From NCBI GenBank assembly GCA_021815405.1, contig JAKAGV010000007.1, positions 117,888 to 181,887 on the forward strand: a stretch of DNA of 64,000 nucleotides, given 5' to 3'. Shown here piece after piece: positions 9,133 through 18,325 of this stretch. Position 1 is the first letter of the stretch; each line of letters begins with the position of its first letter. The notes under the pieces are model-generated. The model worked only from the letters and a program-made list of their open reading frames with translations. It had not been told where the DNA came from and did not search any database. Position numbers and translations under genes: made by a program. This DNA comes from Bacteroidota bacterium. Its GTDB lineage: Bacteria; Bacteroidota; Ignavibacteria; Ignavibacteriales; Ignavibacteriaceae.

Positions 9133-10593
9133 ATGCAAGAAAACCAAATAAACAAACCGGTGCTTCTTATTGGACTGACTATATTATTTATACTTTTACT
9201 TGCTCATTTCATTAACGGCGTTACTATATTTGGATACACTGTAAAGCCCGTCGACCTTTTTATGGATATAAAACCGGATTCGCTTCTCAGTTATAATACA
9301 ACAAATTTACGAAAAAATTATTGTGCAAATCAGAAATCAAGCTTAGAGAGAATTAAACTGAATAATGCTTCACTTACTGCAGATGTTTCTTTTAATTTAT
9401 TAAAAGAAGCATTTTCGACTAAGCGTGAGAAAAGTTTTAAATTCAATCCAAATCCTCCTGCAGAATGGGCAGCTCCCAAATTTAATAACGTACCCATTTC
9501 CGGCAATCTCGACCAGATGAAATACTTCTTTGATGCTTTAAGAAATTCGAAGAACGAGAAAATCAGAGTTGCGCACTACGGCGATTCAGGCGTTGAAGGA
9601 GATGCAATTACCGCAAATATTAGACAAGATCTGCAGAATGAATTTGGCGGCACCGGTGTGGGATTCTTATCGATCACTTCTCAAGATATTACTTTTAGAA
9701 CTACAACGCATATGTCTTTCTCTAATAACTGGCAGACTATATCGGTATTAACCGGCAATCCGCAGAATATTCCTCTTGGTATTAGCGGTTTTGTGTGCTT
9801 ACCGCAAGCAGGTAGTTGGGTAAAGTATGAAACAACCAATTGGATGCCGTATTTAAAAACATTTAGCGAGGCAAAACTATTTTACAGTAATGCAAAAAGC
9901 TCCTCGATAAAATATTCTTTTAATAATGGAGGAGATCAAACTGCAAATCTAAAACCAGGTAATATTGTAAAGGAATTAACATTAAAGCCGCAGGGAGGCA
10001 GTGCAAACTCAATTAAAATTACCGCAACAATGTCTGATCAAGCATATTTTTATGGTGTCAGTCTTGAATCCGGAAACGGAGTTTATGTAGATAATTTTCC
10101 TTGGAGAGGAAACACCGGACTTGGTTTTGAGGACATTGCAGAATCTTCATTAATGCAGTTTAGCAAACTGATGAATTATAAATTAATCATTTTATCCTTC
10201 GGTGCTAATGAAACAAGTTTTGGCTCTTCTGATAATAACTGGTATGCAAACCAGATGATCAGTGTTATAAATAATTTGAAGAAAGCATTCCCGCAAACAA
10301 GTATACTTATAATCGGAGTCGGTGATAGAAGTATAAAAAGAGGGATGCGCTTTGTTACAGATCCGAGCATTCCTAAGCTGTTAAAAGTTCAACAGGAAAT
10401 TGCTGCTAAGACAGGTGTAGCTTTTTGGAGCTTATTCGATGCAATGGGCGGTTATAATTCTATGGAATCATGGGTTAATGCTAATCCGCCGCTAGCGCTG
10501 ATGGATTATACTCATCCTTCTTGGCAGGGTGCTGCAAAGATTGGTAATATGATAGCTCAAGCATTAATTGATGCTTACAATAAATCAAAATAA
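9133..10593 (+). CDS. Membrane-anchored SGNH/GDSL-type hydrolase or acyltransferase, DltD/AlgJ-like role
   Basis: 486 aa, with one N-terminal transmembrane segment (about residues 10-31) and a long periplasmic part. The SGNH blocks are readable: block I GDSG with Ser152, block III GANET (357-361, Asn359), and block V DYTH with Asp458 and His461. Lengths between blocks are larger than in a simple esterase. The gene is followed by an acyl carrier protein and an MBOAT gene, 26 and 11 bases apart, in the same strand. In dlt, pat and alg systems such an SGNH protein finishes or edits O-acyl transfer to a cell-envelope polymer after the MBOAT has moved the acyl group across the membrane. I infer the same here. 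The acceptor polymer is unknown. Confidence 0.78.
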   Translation: MQENQINKPVLLIGLTILFILLLAHFINGVTIFGYTVKPVDLFMDIKPDSLLSYNTTNLRKNYCANQKSSLERIKLNNASLTADVSFNLLKEAFSTKREKSFKFNPNPPAEWAAPKFNNVPISGNLDQMKYFFDALRNSKNEKIRVAHYGDSGVEGDAITANIRQDLQNEFGGTGVGFLSITSQDITFRTTTHMSFSNNWQTISVLTGNPQNIPLGISGFVCLPQAGSWVKYETTNWMPYLKTFSEAKLFYSNAKSSSIKYSFNNGGDQTANLKPGNIVKELTLKPQGGSANSIKITATMSDQAYFYGVSLESGNGVYVDNFPWRGNTGLGFEDIAESSLMQFSKLMNYKLIILSFGANETSFGSSDNNWYANQMISVINNLKKAFPQTSILIIGVGDRSIKRGMRFVTDPSIPKLLKVQQEIAAKTGVAFWSLFDAMGGYNSMESWVNANPPLALMDYTHPSWQGAAKIGNMIAQALIDAYNKSK

Positions 10594-10619
10594 TTCTTAC
10601 ACTTTTATTTGAGGAGAAA

Positions 10620-10853
10620 ATGATTTCCGAAAGACTGAAAAAAATTATTCTTAATGAATTAAATCTTGATGAATTTGACATAAAAGATGAAACTACTGCA
10701 AACCAGGTCCCTGGCTGGGATTCATTTAACCATATAAATGTTATCCTTGCAATTGAAAAAGATTACAACATTCACTTCAAAGGCTTGGAAATACTGAAAG
10801 TAAAAAATATAGGAGAGCTTCAAAGGCTTATTGATTCGAAACTTCAAAACTAA
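10620..10853 (+). CDS. Acyl carrier protein of the MBOAT cassette (DltC-like)
   Basis: 77-aa four-helix carrier protein. The phosphopantetheine site is Ser35 in GWDSFNHIN. GAGGAG sits 4 bases before the ATG. It lies between the SGNH and MBOAT genes, a position matching DltC in dlt operons, so it probably delivers an acyl or aminoacyl thioester to the MBOAT on the cytoplasmic face. The helix-2 sequence after the serine is not that of a housekeeping fatty-acid ACP (no DSLDTVELVM). Which enzyme loads it is not shown by the sequence. The nearest adenylating enzymes are about 12 kb away on the other strand. Confidence 0.85.
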   Translation: MISERLKKIILNELNLDEFDIKDETTANQVPGWDSFNHINVILAIEKDYNIHFKGLEILKVKNIGELQRLIDSKLQN

Positions 10854-10864
10854 GGGGAAACTTA

Positions 10865-12367
10865 ATGTTTTCAAGCATCGACTTTAACAAATTCTGGCAG
10901 CTATTTGTCTATGACCCGAATGACCATCTGTATTTCGGTTCCAGCTTTTTTCTGTTCCTAATTTTTGGACTTTTAATTATATATAGATTAGCTGCTAAGA
11001 AAAAAAACATTAAGATATATTCACTAATATTTTTCTCGCTTTTCTTTTATTATAAAAATTCAGGGTATCTTTTCCTTTTACTTTTCTTTTCCACTTTTAT
11101 TAATTTTTATTTTGGCAGATTCATCTACGACGCAAAGAAGCCGGGTTTAAAACGTTTTCTGTTTATACTAGTTATTGCAATTAACTTAGGGCTTCTTGTT
11201 TACTTCAAATACACAAATTTCTTTCTTCAAATTCTAAATGAATTGCATGCGGGCAACTTCCAGCCGCTTGATATATTACTACCGGTAGGCATTTCATTCT
11301 ATACTTTTAAGGCGATGAGTTATGTTATAGATATATATATTGGAACAATAGAAAAGCCAACAAAGAGTCTTAGAGATTTTAGCCTTTACATGTTTTTCTT
11401 TGCAAATATTCTTGCCGGTCCAATCGATCGTGCGGCTGCTTTCCTGCCTCAAGTTCAGGAAGGTCCTAAAGTATCTAAAGAAGATATTGGCAGAGCTATA
11501 TTTTTAATAATGTGTGGCTTGTTCAAAAAGAATGTGATTGCAGATTATATAGGATTAAATTTTGTCGACCGTGTATTCCAGGTACCTTTACGATTTACGG
11601 GTGTTGAAAATCTTTTAGCATCTTACGCTTATGCACTACAGATTTATTGCGACTTCTCCGGCTATACCGATATGGCTCTTGGGATTGCCCTCCTGTTCGG
11701 ATATAAATTAATGGATAACTTCAATATTCCTTTCATCGCTACAAGTGTTGCAGATTATTGGAGAAGATGGCATATCTCTTTATCTACTTGGCTGCTCGAT
11801 TATTTATTCAAGCCTCTTCAAATGAAGTTTAGAAGTTGGCGCGTTTGGGGCAGTGCTGCTGCTATATTCCTTACTTTTCTTGGCGTTGGCTTTTGGCATG
11901 GAGCTAACTGGACGTTTATTGTTTTCGGCTTGCTGCAAAGTACTTATCTTGCTGTCTCCATTCTTACACTTAAATTTAGAAAAGCTATTTACGATAAACT
12001 TCATCTGACTGGGACGAAATTTCTTAAAGTGTTTCAGATTATTATAACTTTTCATTTACTTCTTATCGGTGCTGTAATTTTTCGTGCAGATTCATTAAAG
12101 ACTGCGATGAATGTATTCCACCAGATATTTACTTATTTCCATGGTGTTGTCTTCTTCCAATGGGTAACCGGATATACGCCGGTATTTGTAATGATACTTA
12201 TCGGCTATGTAATGCATTTTATTCCCAAGTCATTTGATAACAGAATACAGCGCACAATTACTGCAATGCCGGTTTACGTGCAAGCACTTCTTCTTGCACT
12301 GATGATAATAGTTGTTGTTCAAGTTGAATCTGCTCAGCTGCAGCCGGTTATTTATTTCAACTTCTAA
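10865..12367 (+). CDS. MBOAT-family O-acyltransferase (AlgI/DltB-like)
   Basis: 500-aa polytopic inner-membrane acyltransferase. The conserved invariant histidine of the family is His345 in GFWHGANW, and a second conserved histidine is His303 in YWRRWHIS. Ten or more hydrophobic segments surround them, and the amphipathic DYLFKP segment between the two histidines is typical of AlgI/DltB proteins. By family knowledge it passes an activated acyl group to an extracytoplasmic acceptor. The acyl donor is likely the ACP encoded 11 bases upstream, which is what separates DltB-type from acetyl-CoA-dependent AlgI-type systems. The SGNH partner is the first gene of the three-gene set. Confidence 0.88.
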   Translation: MFSSIDFNKFWQLFVYDPNDHLYFGSSFFLFLIFGLLIIYRLAAKKKNIKIYSLIFFSLFFYYKNSGYLFLLLFFSTFINFYFGRFIYDAKKPGLKRFLFILVIAINLGLLVYFKYTNFFLQILNELHAGNFQPLDILLPVGISFYTFKAMSYVIDIYIGTIEKPTKSLRDFSLYMFFFANILAGPIDRAAAFLPQVQEGPKVSKEDIGRAIFLIMCGLFKKNVIADYIGLNFVDRVFQVPLRFTGVENLLASYAYALQIYCDFSGYTDMALGIALLFGYKLMDNFNIPFIATSVADYWRRWHISLSTWLLDYLFKPLQMKFRSWRVWGSAAAIFLTFLGVGFWHGANWTFIVFGLLQSTYLAVSILTLKFRKAIYDKLHLTGTKFLKVFQIIITFHLLLIGAVIFRADSLKTAMNVFHQIFTYFHGVVFFQWVTGYTPVFVMILIGYVMHFIPKSFDNRIQRTITAMPVYVQALLLALMIIVVVQVESAQLQPVIYFNF

Positions 12368-12553
12368 TTATTTATAAATTAGATAAAGGTTCACGTATTT
12401 GAATTAATCGTAATATGGAGATGCCAATTTTTAATCTAAAATTTTCCCGTCACTTGATTATAAAATAATAATATCCGAATTTTAGTCCATACTTCTATAG
12501 TTCTTGTTTCAATGCAGTTTACTTAAAACTTTTTTATTAAGGGAGAAATATAT

Positions 12554-12721
12554 TTGAAACGGATTCTTGGTATTAAAAGATATTTCTTAGTTTTGTTACC
12601 TGACGATAATAAGCTTACCGTTTACCCACAATTATGCGATAACTTCTCTTATTTAAATAACAAAATCGATTCAATAGATATACCAAGATTATTTAATACA
12701 TCATCAAATAAATTTATCTAA
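12554..12721 (+). CDS. Possible 55-aa small ORF, TTG start
   Basis: An open frame starts at TTG 12554 with GGGAG 9 bases upstream and ends TAA at 12719-12721. It would encode a basic N-terminus (LKRILGIKRYF) followed by a short polar peptide. No family is recognised. It lies alone in a 479-base gap and ends just before the hairpin at 12729-12765. It may be a gene fragment or chance ORF. Confidence 0.25.
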   Translation: MKRILGIKRYFLVLLPDDNKLTVYPQLCDNFSYLNNKIDSIDIPRLFNTSSNKFI

Positions 12722-12728
12722 CTTAGGG

Positions 12729-12765
12729 ATTAACTGCATAGCAGTTTTTCCATTAGGCAGTTAAT
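12729..12765. repeat. Inverted repeat, possible terminator
   Basis: The arms ATTAACTGC (12729-12737) and GCAGTTAAT (12757-12765) pair perfectly over 9 bp. The loop contains a T5 run and a smaller ACTGC/GCAGT alternative stem. It follows the small ORF directly. Confidence 0.4.
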
Positions 12766-12846
12766 TCCTTAAAATTGTCAAGTTCATAAAAAGTTCCCAA
12801 TAGATTCTAGAGCTAAAATAATCTAAATTAAACTTGAGGTGTTAAT

Positions 12847-13638
12847 ATGAAAACAATTTATAGGTACATTCTCTTTGGGCTATTATTATCTGCATTCTTA
12901 TCTATCAATCAAATTTTTGCGCAAGACGAACAAGAACAAAAAGAGCAGCAGCAGAAACAAAGATTATTCTTGATCCAAACAGAAAAACCATTTCAAGATA
13001 AGGTTTCAGATTATGAAATAACTCAAAAAAAAGTAAATGGATTCATAAAAAAATATAATTTTAATCTTAATTGGTATGCATACTCAACGGATGATAATAC
13101 ATACTATTATGTTTCCGAAATTAATAATCTTAGTGACATTGACAAAATGAACGAAGAGTTTGATAATAATTCTACTGAAGAAAGCAAAAAAGATTTTAAA
13201 GTTATAAATGATATCTTTAACGGCATAGTTGATTACTATGTATCTGAGGTATTTTCGCTAAGCACAAATTCTTATTACCCAAAAGAGCCGATGACAAAGC
13301 CGGAAGATCAAAAATATTATAAACAATCTATCTATTTCATAAAGCCTTATTCTGAAGCAAAGCTGAATAATGTATTAAAAGAAATGAAAGACTTCTGCGA
13401 GCAAAATAAAATCGGTTTAGGTTATGAAATATATTCGAACGTTTTAGGCAATAATAATGAGATAGTATTTATGGAAGGCGCTCAAAGTCCCGATGATTAC
13501 AAACAATTTATGGAGGATTTTAACAATAAATATAGTGATCAGTTTAAGCCGATTTGGGATAAGTTCATGTCTTTAGTTAAAGATACTAAGAGCATGGACT
13601 GCTGGTATAGACCGGAACTTTCTATGATTAAAGATTAA
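12847..13638 (+). CDS. Secreted or periplasmic protein of unknown function
   Basis: 263 aa with a clear signal peptide (1-25, cut near IFA|QD) and GAGGTG as ribosome binding site. A glutamine-rich linker (QEQKEQQQKQ) follows. Then two segments of about 100 residues each begin with a beta-strand ending in ..KP(F/Y) (IQTEKPF at about 44, YFIKPYSE at about 163) and continue strand-helix-strand. This suggests a tandem pair of ferredoxin-like (dimeric alpha/beta-barrel style) domains. That is inference from pattern only. No enzyme motif is visible, two cysteines are present in the second half, and no partner gene is obvious. The next gene downstream is a decayed lipoprotein gene. Confidence 0.6.
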   Translation: MKTIYRYILFGLLLSAFLSINQIFAQDEQEQKEQQQKQRLFLIQTEKPFQDKVSDYEITQKKVNGFIKKYNFNLNWYAYSTDDNTYYYVSEINNLSDIDKMNEEFDNNSTEESKKDFKVINDIFNGIVDYYVSEVFSLSTNSYYPKEPMTKPEDQKYYKQSIYFIKPYSEAKLNNVLKEMKDFCEQNKIGLGYEIYSNVLGNNNEIVFMEGAQSPDDYKQFMEDFNNKYSDQFKPIWDKFMSLVKDTKSMDCWYRPELSMIKD

Positions 13639-13747
13639 ATCGTGAAATATTTCGAATCTCATTTGAATTAGAATGTTTAGGCAATTGATTGGAAGAGGTA
13701 AAATAAATGTATATGTAAGAAATTTATTTTGATCCATGGAGCTAACA

Positions 13748-14196
13748 ATGAAATACAAAAGAACGATGTCCTTTTTAGCCATATCATTGCTATTTCTTAC
13801 TTCATACAAAGAATCAACTGTCGAACCTGATTATCAGTATTTACAGATTCAATTTAAATATAATTTTAAAGATGAACTTAATATATTCGAAAATTATTTT
13901 CAAAAAGATTTGGTACCTGACGGAGTTGTAAGAGTAAACTTCCAGCTAACAAAAGATGAGCAGAATAAAATTCTTGCAAAGGCATATGGAACAAATTTTT
14001 TTTTTCATTGCCAGATACTTTACTGAATAATGCTTCGGTTGAAATAACTCCGAATCCGATTCAATATCTTTGGATAAGATATCGCAATGAAGAAAATGCA
14101 GTTGTATGAAATTATATTTTATATCACTACTGCCCGGAAAATAATAAATCGGTAGCCACTAAGAGTCAGCTTTCGGATGTCATAATTATGTTATAA
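13748..14196 (+). pseudogene. Decayed lipoprotein gene (lost lipobox Cys, frameshift, in-frame stop)
   Basis: The ATG at 13748 has GGAG just upstream and starts a lipoprotein-like signal, but the lipobox reads LFLTSYKES where LTSC would be expected: TAC instead of TGC. The frame ends at 14026 after a run of ten T (13996-14005). In the -1 frame, protein-like sequence resumes at once (SLPDTLLNNASVEITPNP...) up to a TGA at 14107-14109. It then continues in the same frame (NYILYHYCPENNK...) to TAA at 14194-14196. A missing T plus a Trp-to-stop change (TGG to TGA) would explain the pattern. The family is not recognised. A sequencing error in the T-run could account for the frameshift but not for the other two lesions. 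Confidence 0.6.
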
Positions 14197-14701
14197 GCAA
14201 AAATCACAAAAGGGAACTATACAAACCAAATATGAGTCGCTACTTAATCGCTTCAAATCTTCAATTAAAGCGACCTTGAAGCGACTCATATGGGATGTGG
14301 GTGGGTGTTCCAAAAGAATAATGCTAGTTAACCGATCACATCCTGCATGTGCTTTTAAAATTCTACAAATCTAATCGTGAGGGTGAAGTCTTGAAAGAAT
14401 ATATTAGAAAAAGAAATCCGATAAACTAACACCAAGCCTATTGCCTATATAACTTGAGGAGGTCTGTTTTTGATAATGCGAAATCTTGCTTGAATATTTC
14501 CCCTTTTATAAACTTTTCTACAAAAATTGAATTTTAGTCGGTTGAAAGTAATTTTATATGAATATTAAACTGATGAAGATAAACAATTGAGTGAATTAAC
14601 AAATTATTTGATCAACATAATTGAATCTAAACCAGAGTATAAAAGATTACCGTCAAGAAATGGCGGTTATGATTAATAATAATTAGTCTTATTAGGCTGG
14701 G
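14197..14701. other. Intergenic region with palindrome and possible gene fragment
   Basis: About 505 bases without an intact gene. It holds the nested palindrome at 14230-14291. At 14569-14676 an open stretch lacking a start codon reads like a protein tail (DEDKQLSELTNYL ... ending NGGYD) and is preceded by in-frame stops, so it may be the end of another decayed gene. Nothing else was recognised. Confidence 0.4.
14230..14291. repeat. Nested palindrome
   Basis: The outer arms ATATGAGTCGCT (14230-14241) and AGCGACTCATAT (14280-14291) pair perfectly over 12 bp. An inner pair TCGCTT (14248-14253) / AAGCGA (14268-14273) repeats part of the same motif. It follows the decayed gene. There is no T-run, so a mobile or REP-like palindrome is as likely as a terminator. 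Confidence 0.55.
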
Positions 14702-15457
14702 CTATTGAAAATATTTTTGGAACCAATCAACTGTCAGTTGAGTAAGAGTATCAATATGGTTTTCAAAATTATGTCCGGCACTATTAACAATTTCGAGTTT
14801 GTTTATAGAAGTTAAATATTTAATGCCTCTTTGCGTCTTTGCAAGTAACTGAGGTTCCTCAGATCCTGCATTACCATGAATCAAAAGCAGTGGGCATTTT
14901 ACTTTAGATAAAATTTCTTTTTGGTTTAATTCTTGAAAGTCATCGATCATCATTTTGTCTATGACTATGGAGTTTCTTAATACTTTTTTAATTTCCAAAG
15001 TAATTTGTCCCTTTTCTCGAAGTTCATTAAATAATTCCTGAGGGTATGCGATTTTCAACTCATCGATTATTGTATCTGTAAGAGGTGCACTTAGTACCAT
15101 AGTAATTATTTCTGGTTTGTAAGCCATTAGGCAAATCAGCGCTCCCAGGCTATGCCCATAAAATGCAATTTTTTTATATCCAAGTGAATTAATAAATTTA
15201 ACAGCAGAATTTAAATCTTCCACTTCTTTAGTAAGCGAAAGCGAATCATCTTCGCTCTCACCGCAGCCGCTGAAATCAAAAGCAAAGCAATTAAATCCAG
15301 ATAATGTTAGTTTGTTTGCAAGCGCTTCTGTTCGTCCTTCCATAGATTTATCGGAAGTATAACCATGACACATAATAATTGCTTTATCACTCGTAGATTG
15401 ATAAAGTATCCCGGCAAGGATTTTATTCCTTGAATTTTTGAATTTCACTTTTTCCAT
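14702..15457 (-). CDS. Alpha/beta hydrolase (serine aminopeptidase-like)
   Basis: 251-aa cytosolic alpha/beta hydrolase. The oxyanion segment is MCHGYTSDK (about 29-37), the nucleophile elbow is GHSLG with Ser103, and the base is His229 in AGHNF. The usual acid position after strand 7 (LLIHG-D) reads LLIHGNAGSEEP, so the aspartate seems replaced or displaced. That is worth noting, although an acid from another loop could serve. The fold resembles monoglyceride lipase/cinnamoyl-esterase-type proteins, but substrate is undetermined. The gene is followed at its 5' side by the MFS gene on the same strand with a 143-base gap, so it may have its own promoter. Confidence 0.75.
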   Translation of the reverse strand: MEKVKFKNSRNKILAGILYQSTSDKAIIMCHGYTSDKSMEGRTEALANKLTLSGFNCFAFDFSGCGESEDDSLSLTKEVEDLNSAVKFINSLGYKKIAFYGHSLGALICLMAYKPEIITMVLSAPLTDTIIDELKIAYPQELFNELREKGQITLEIKKVLRNSIVIDKMMIDDFQELNQKEILSKVKCPLLLIHGNAGSEEPQLLAKTQRGIKYLTSINKLEIVNSAGHNFENHIDTLTQLTVDWFQKYFQ

Positions 15458-15600
15458 TAAAATCTTAAATTATTTAATTCTAACTTTACCAAAGTAATAT
15501 AACTTGTCGTAATATATAAAAAGAAAATGTAAGCTTTTCAGTTAAACAATTTGAATTAAATCTAATTGTTAGACGATTAAACATACTATAATGAATTGAT

Positions 15601-16902
15601 TCAGATCATTCTTTCCGCCTTTTCTTCATCAACTGTTACCGTGACAACTTTATCGTTTCTGTTTTGAAATTTTTTATGTTTATCTGTTAATGTTAATAAT
15701 CCGTAAAAACCTGCGGCAATAGCGGCAAGTCCGCTCACTGTTAATCCCCATCTTGGAGAAGCATACTCTCCAATCCATCCTACAATCGGTCCACCTATCG
15801 GAGTAGAGCCTAAAAATGCGACAGACCATAAAGACATTACTCTGCTTCGCATATTAGGAGTGCTTTCAAGCTGAAGCATAGTTTCACCTGTTGCACCGAA
15901 TCTGATAGAAAAGACTCCAACTATTACCATCGCCAAAATTGCTATGGTAAGACTAGGAGAAATGGCGGCAAGAACAACAGAGACACCGAAAGCAAAAGTA
16001 GTAAAGATTAAACTTTCTGCTTTCATTTTTTTTTGACTGGCTGATACTAAGCCGCCGAGAACCGCTCCTAATCCCATTGCTGAATTTAATAATGCAAATC
16101 CATTTGCATTTGAGTTAAAAGTAAATTTTGCTATTAAAGGAAGATTAACTTGAAACTCATATGTAAGTGTGCCAACTATCGCCATCATAATTAAGAAATT
16201 ACGAAGCAGCGGTGAACTGCCTACATATCTTAATCCCTCTCGTAATTGACCTTTAGCTCGTTTTACTGGTTCTGTTGGATTAAGTTCTTCAACGCGCATC
16301 ATAAAAAGGCAGACTATTACAGCAATAAATGAAATCGCATTTATAAAGAAGCAAGGCGCTAAACCAGCAGATGCAATTACAGTACCGGCTATTGCCGGTC
16401 CAATGATTCTACTCAAATTAAATGTTGTCGAAAATAACGTAACTGCGTTTCCTAATTCCTTACTACCCACCATTTCAAGTACAAAGGTTCTGCGGGCAGG
16501 ATTATCGACTGCATTTACTAATCCTAAAAGTGAAGCTAAAATATACAGCATCCAAAGTTGAATAGTATTAGTTGCGACCAGAACTGCTAAAATCAATGCA
16601 AGAATTGCGGCACTTGACTGTGTAATGAACAACAATTTTCTTTTAGAAGTTCGATCCGCAATTACGCCGCCCATAGCTCCAAAAATCAAGACAGGAAGGA
16701 ATTGCAATGCAGTAACCAATCCTAATGCCGTACCCGAGTTTGTAAGCTTTAGAACCAGCCATGCCTGACCAATTGTTTGCATCCATGTTCCGGACAAAGA
16801 AATACTTTGACCGATAAAATACAAACGATAGTTTCTAATTTTTAAAGAAGAGAAAGTGTTATGCCTAACCCTTTGCAAAGAAGATGATATTTTACGAACC
16901 AT
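15601..16902 (-). CDS. MFS transporter, EntS-like (MFS_3) exporter
   Basis: 433-aa major facilitator with about 12 transmembrane segments. The N-terminal sequence NYRLYFIGQSISLSGTWMQ and the loop-2 motif GGVIADRTSKRK (MFS motif A, GxxxDRxxRR type) are typical of the MFS_3 group that contains the enterobactin exporter EntS and many uncharacterised effluxers. The C-terminal tail is charged and cytoplasmic. No siderophore genes are nearby. The adenylation/LuxC operon lies upstream on the same strand with a 177-base gap, so export of its product is conceivable but unsupported. Confidence 0.8.
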   Translation of the reverse strand: MVRKISSSLQRVRHNTFSSLKIRNYRLYFIGQSISLSGTWMQTIGQAWLVLKLTNSGTALGLVTALQFLPVLIFGAMGGVIADRTSKRKLLFITQSSAAILALILAVLVATNTIQLWMLYILASLLGLVNAVDNPARRTFVLEMVGSKELGNAVTLFSTTFNLSRIIGPAIAGTVIASAGLAPCFFINAISFIAVIVCLFMMRVEELNPTEPVKRAKGQLREGLRYVGSSPLLRNFLIMMAIVGTLTYEFQVNLPLIAKFTFNSNANGFALLNSAMGLGAVLGGLVSASQKKMKAESLIFTTFAFGVSVVLAAISPSLTIAILAMVIVGVFSIRFGATGETMLQLESTPNMRSRVMSLWSVAFLGSTPIGGPIVGWIGEYASPRWGLTVSGLAAIAAGFYGLLTLTDKHKKFQNRNDKVVTVTVDEEKAERMI

Positions 16903-17079
16903 CCAATAAAAAATTCAAAATCTTATTTAATACTTTACTTAACAAAATTCACAGTACAAAGATAAGAAAAAGTAAATTGTCTAATTGATAGATTGTGCAA
17001 ATGTTAAGTTGCTTAACCACAATTGGTGATTAGGCAAAATAAAAGGCTGGGGATTTCATTTTATTATTAGTCAATAAGA

Positions 17080-18324
17080 TTAAGAAGCTATGTGAACTCT
17101 TTTACTTAATTCATTAAGCAACGAATATCCATCCCACGAAGGAGAGAAATTTAGAGCTTGACCGACAGGGACGACTCTATCTATTCCTGTTCCGTTAACT
17201 TTTAAAACAAAATCACTCAATTCTTCCCTTGAAAATCCAAAGTAGGCGAGTGTTTGATCTTTGCGGCTGACCAACGGAATAAGTTCCTCTATATTTTCTA
17301 GAAAGCATTCGAAGAAAAAACCTCCGCCGCATGATTCTCTGAATTTTACGATTTCATTTTTGTCAACGTGAAGCACTGTAGGTTTAAATTGCTCCGGTAA
17401 TCCTGAAGGCGAAGCTTTTTCTGATATTGAAATTGACTCGTAGAGGTAAACTAGTTTTTCCATTGCAATGTTTATCGGATCAGCTTTAATTCTTCTAACT
17501 AATTCACTTTCAAGCTGATGCCAGAAGTGTTTACTAGATTTTTCACAATCAGATACTTCCCCCACAAATAAAACGAATCTAGGTGAAGCGCAAGCCATCT
17601 GATCAAACCAGTAAGCGTCGTTGTAAAATTGTTTAGCAAGGTCAGATTTTACCTCTTCATTCGAATTATTAAATATAGAAGCATTAATTACAGTATATGA
17701 GAATTTGTCTGCAAATGAAATATCTTTTGTTGTCGGTTTTGCAGGAAGTATGTGGAAAGAATTTATAGTTTCATCCCCGCCCCATAAAACTCTAACATCC
17801 GAATGAAGAGAGAGAAAGCGATTAATTGTTTCTTCTCGTGGATAAGTAATTACTAGATTTCTAAGTGCTAATGAATTCCATTTTCCATCCATGAACATTT
17901 CCCTAATAACAAACAGAAGAGAATCAATCTGTTCATTTGCATTCTGAGTTACACGGACAATATTGGTATTTCCAATTAAAAGAGAAAGAGCCCACGAGTA
18001 TAGAAAAATGCTGTCAACGTTAGAAGGAGCTACATGGAATGCAATTCCGCGTGGAACAATTATTTCGTTCTCAGGAACTTCTTTCTTAAATGAATTTATT
18101 ATAGAAACCATGTTTGATTTTCTGAGCCAATAGGCAAGAGCAACAAGCTCCGGGAAACTTTTCAATTTTTTAGAGCTTAGTATTTTGTTAGATAAACCGG
18201 AAAGAAATTCTAAACTTAATTCATTAAATGTTGGAAGCGGTTTCTGAAATAGAAATTCATTTGTTAAAACTTTTTCTAGTTCAATGTCAGCATTATAGTA
18301 TGGTAAATAAACTGTGATATTCAT
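17080..18324 (-). CDS. luxC: LuxC-family acyl reductase (acyl-CoA/acyl-protein reductase)
   Basis: 414-aa member of the LuxC family, NADPH-dependent reductases that take an acyl group on a cysteine and release the aldehyde. The acyl-accepting cysteine is Cys245 in QMACASPRF. The aldehyde-dehydrogenase-like nucleotide domain includes RGIAFHVAPSNV (about 92-103). The C-terminal VPVGQALNFSPSWDGY is a LuxC signature. It is the last gene of the eight-gene operon, one base after luxE. In bioluminescence LuxC, LuxE and LuxD make tetradecanal, but no luxAB or luxD is present here, so an aldehyde for another purpose is inferred. The gene symbol denotes family, not luminescence. Confidence 0.85.
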   Translation of the reverse strand: MNITVYLPYYNADIELEKVLTNEFLFQKPLPTFNELSLEFLSGLSNKILSSKKLKSFPELVALAYWLRKSNMVSIINSFKKEVPENEIIVPRGIAFHVAPSNVDSIFLYSWALSLLIGNTNIVRVTQNANEQIDSLLFVIREMFMDGKWNSLALRNLVITYPREETINRFLSLHSDVRVLWGGDETINSFHILPAKPTTKDISFADKFSYTVINASIFNNSNEEVKSDLAKQFYNDAYWFDQMACASPRFVLFVGEVSDCEKSSKHFWHQLESELVRRIKADPINIAMEKLVYLYESISISEKASPSGLPEQFKPTVLHVDKNEIVKFRESCGGGFFFECFLENIEELIPLVSRKDQTLAYFGFSREELSDFVLKVNGTGIDRVVPVGQALNFSPSWDGYSLLNELSKRVHIAS

Positions 18325-18325
18325 T

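Noticed and set aside
17003..17035. Imperfect palindromes between the LuxC stop and the MFS start
   Set aside because: GTTAAG/CTTAAC and GCTTAACCAC/GTGATTAGGC pair only partly and have no T-run, so the evidence for a terminator is too thin.
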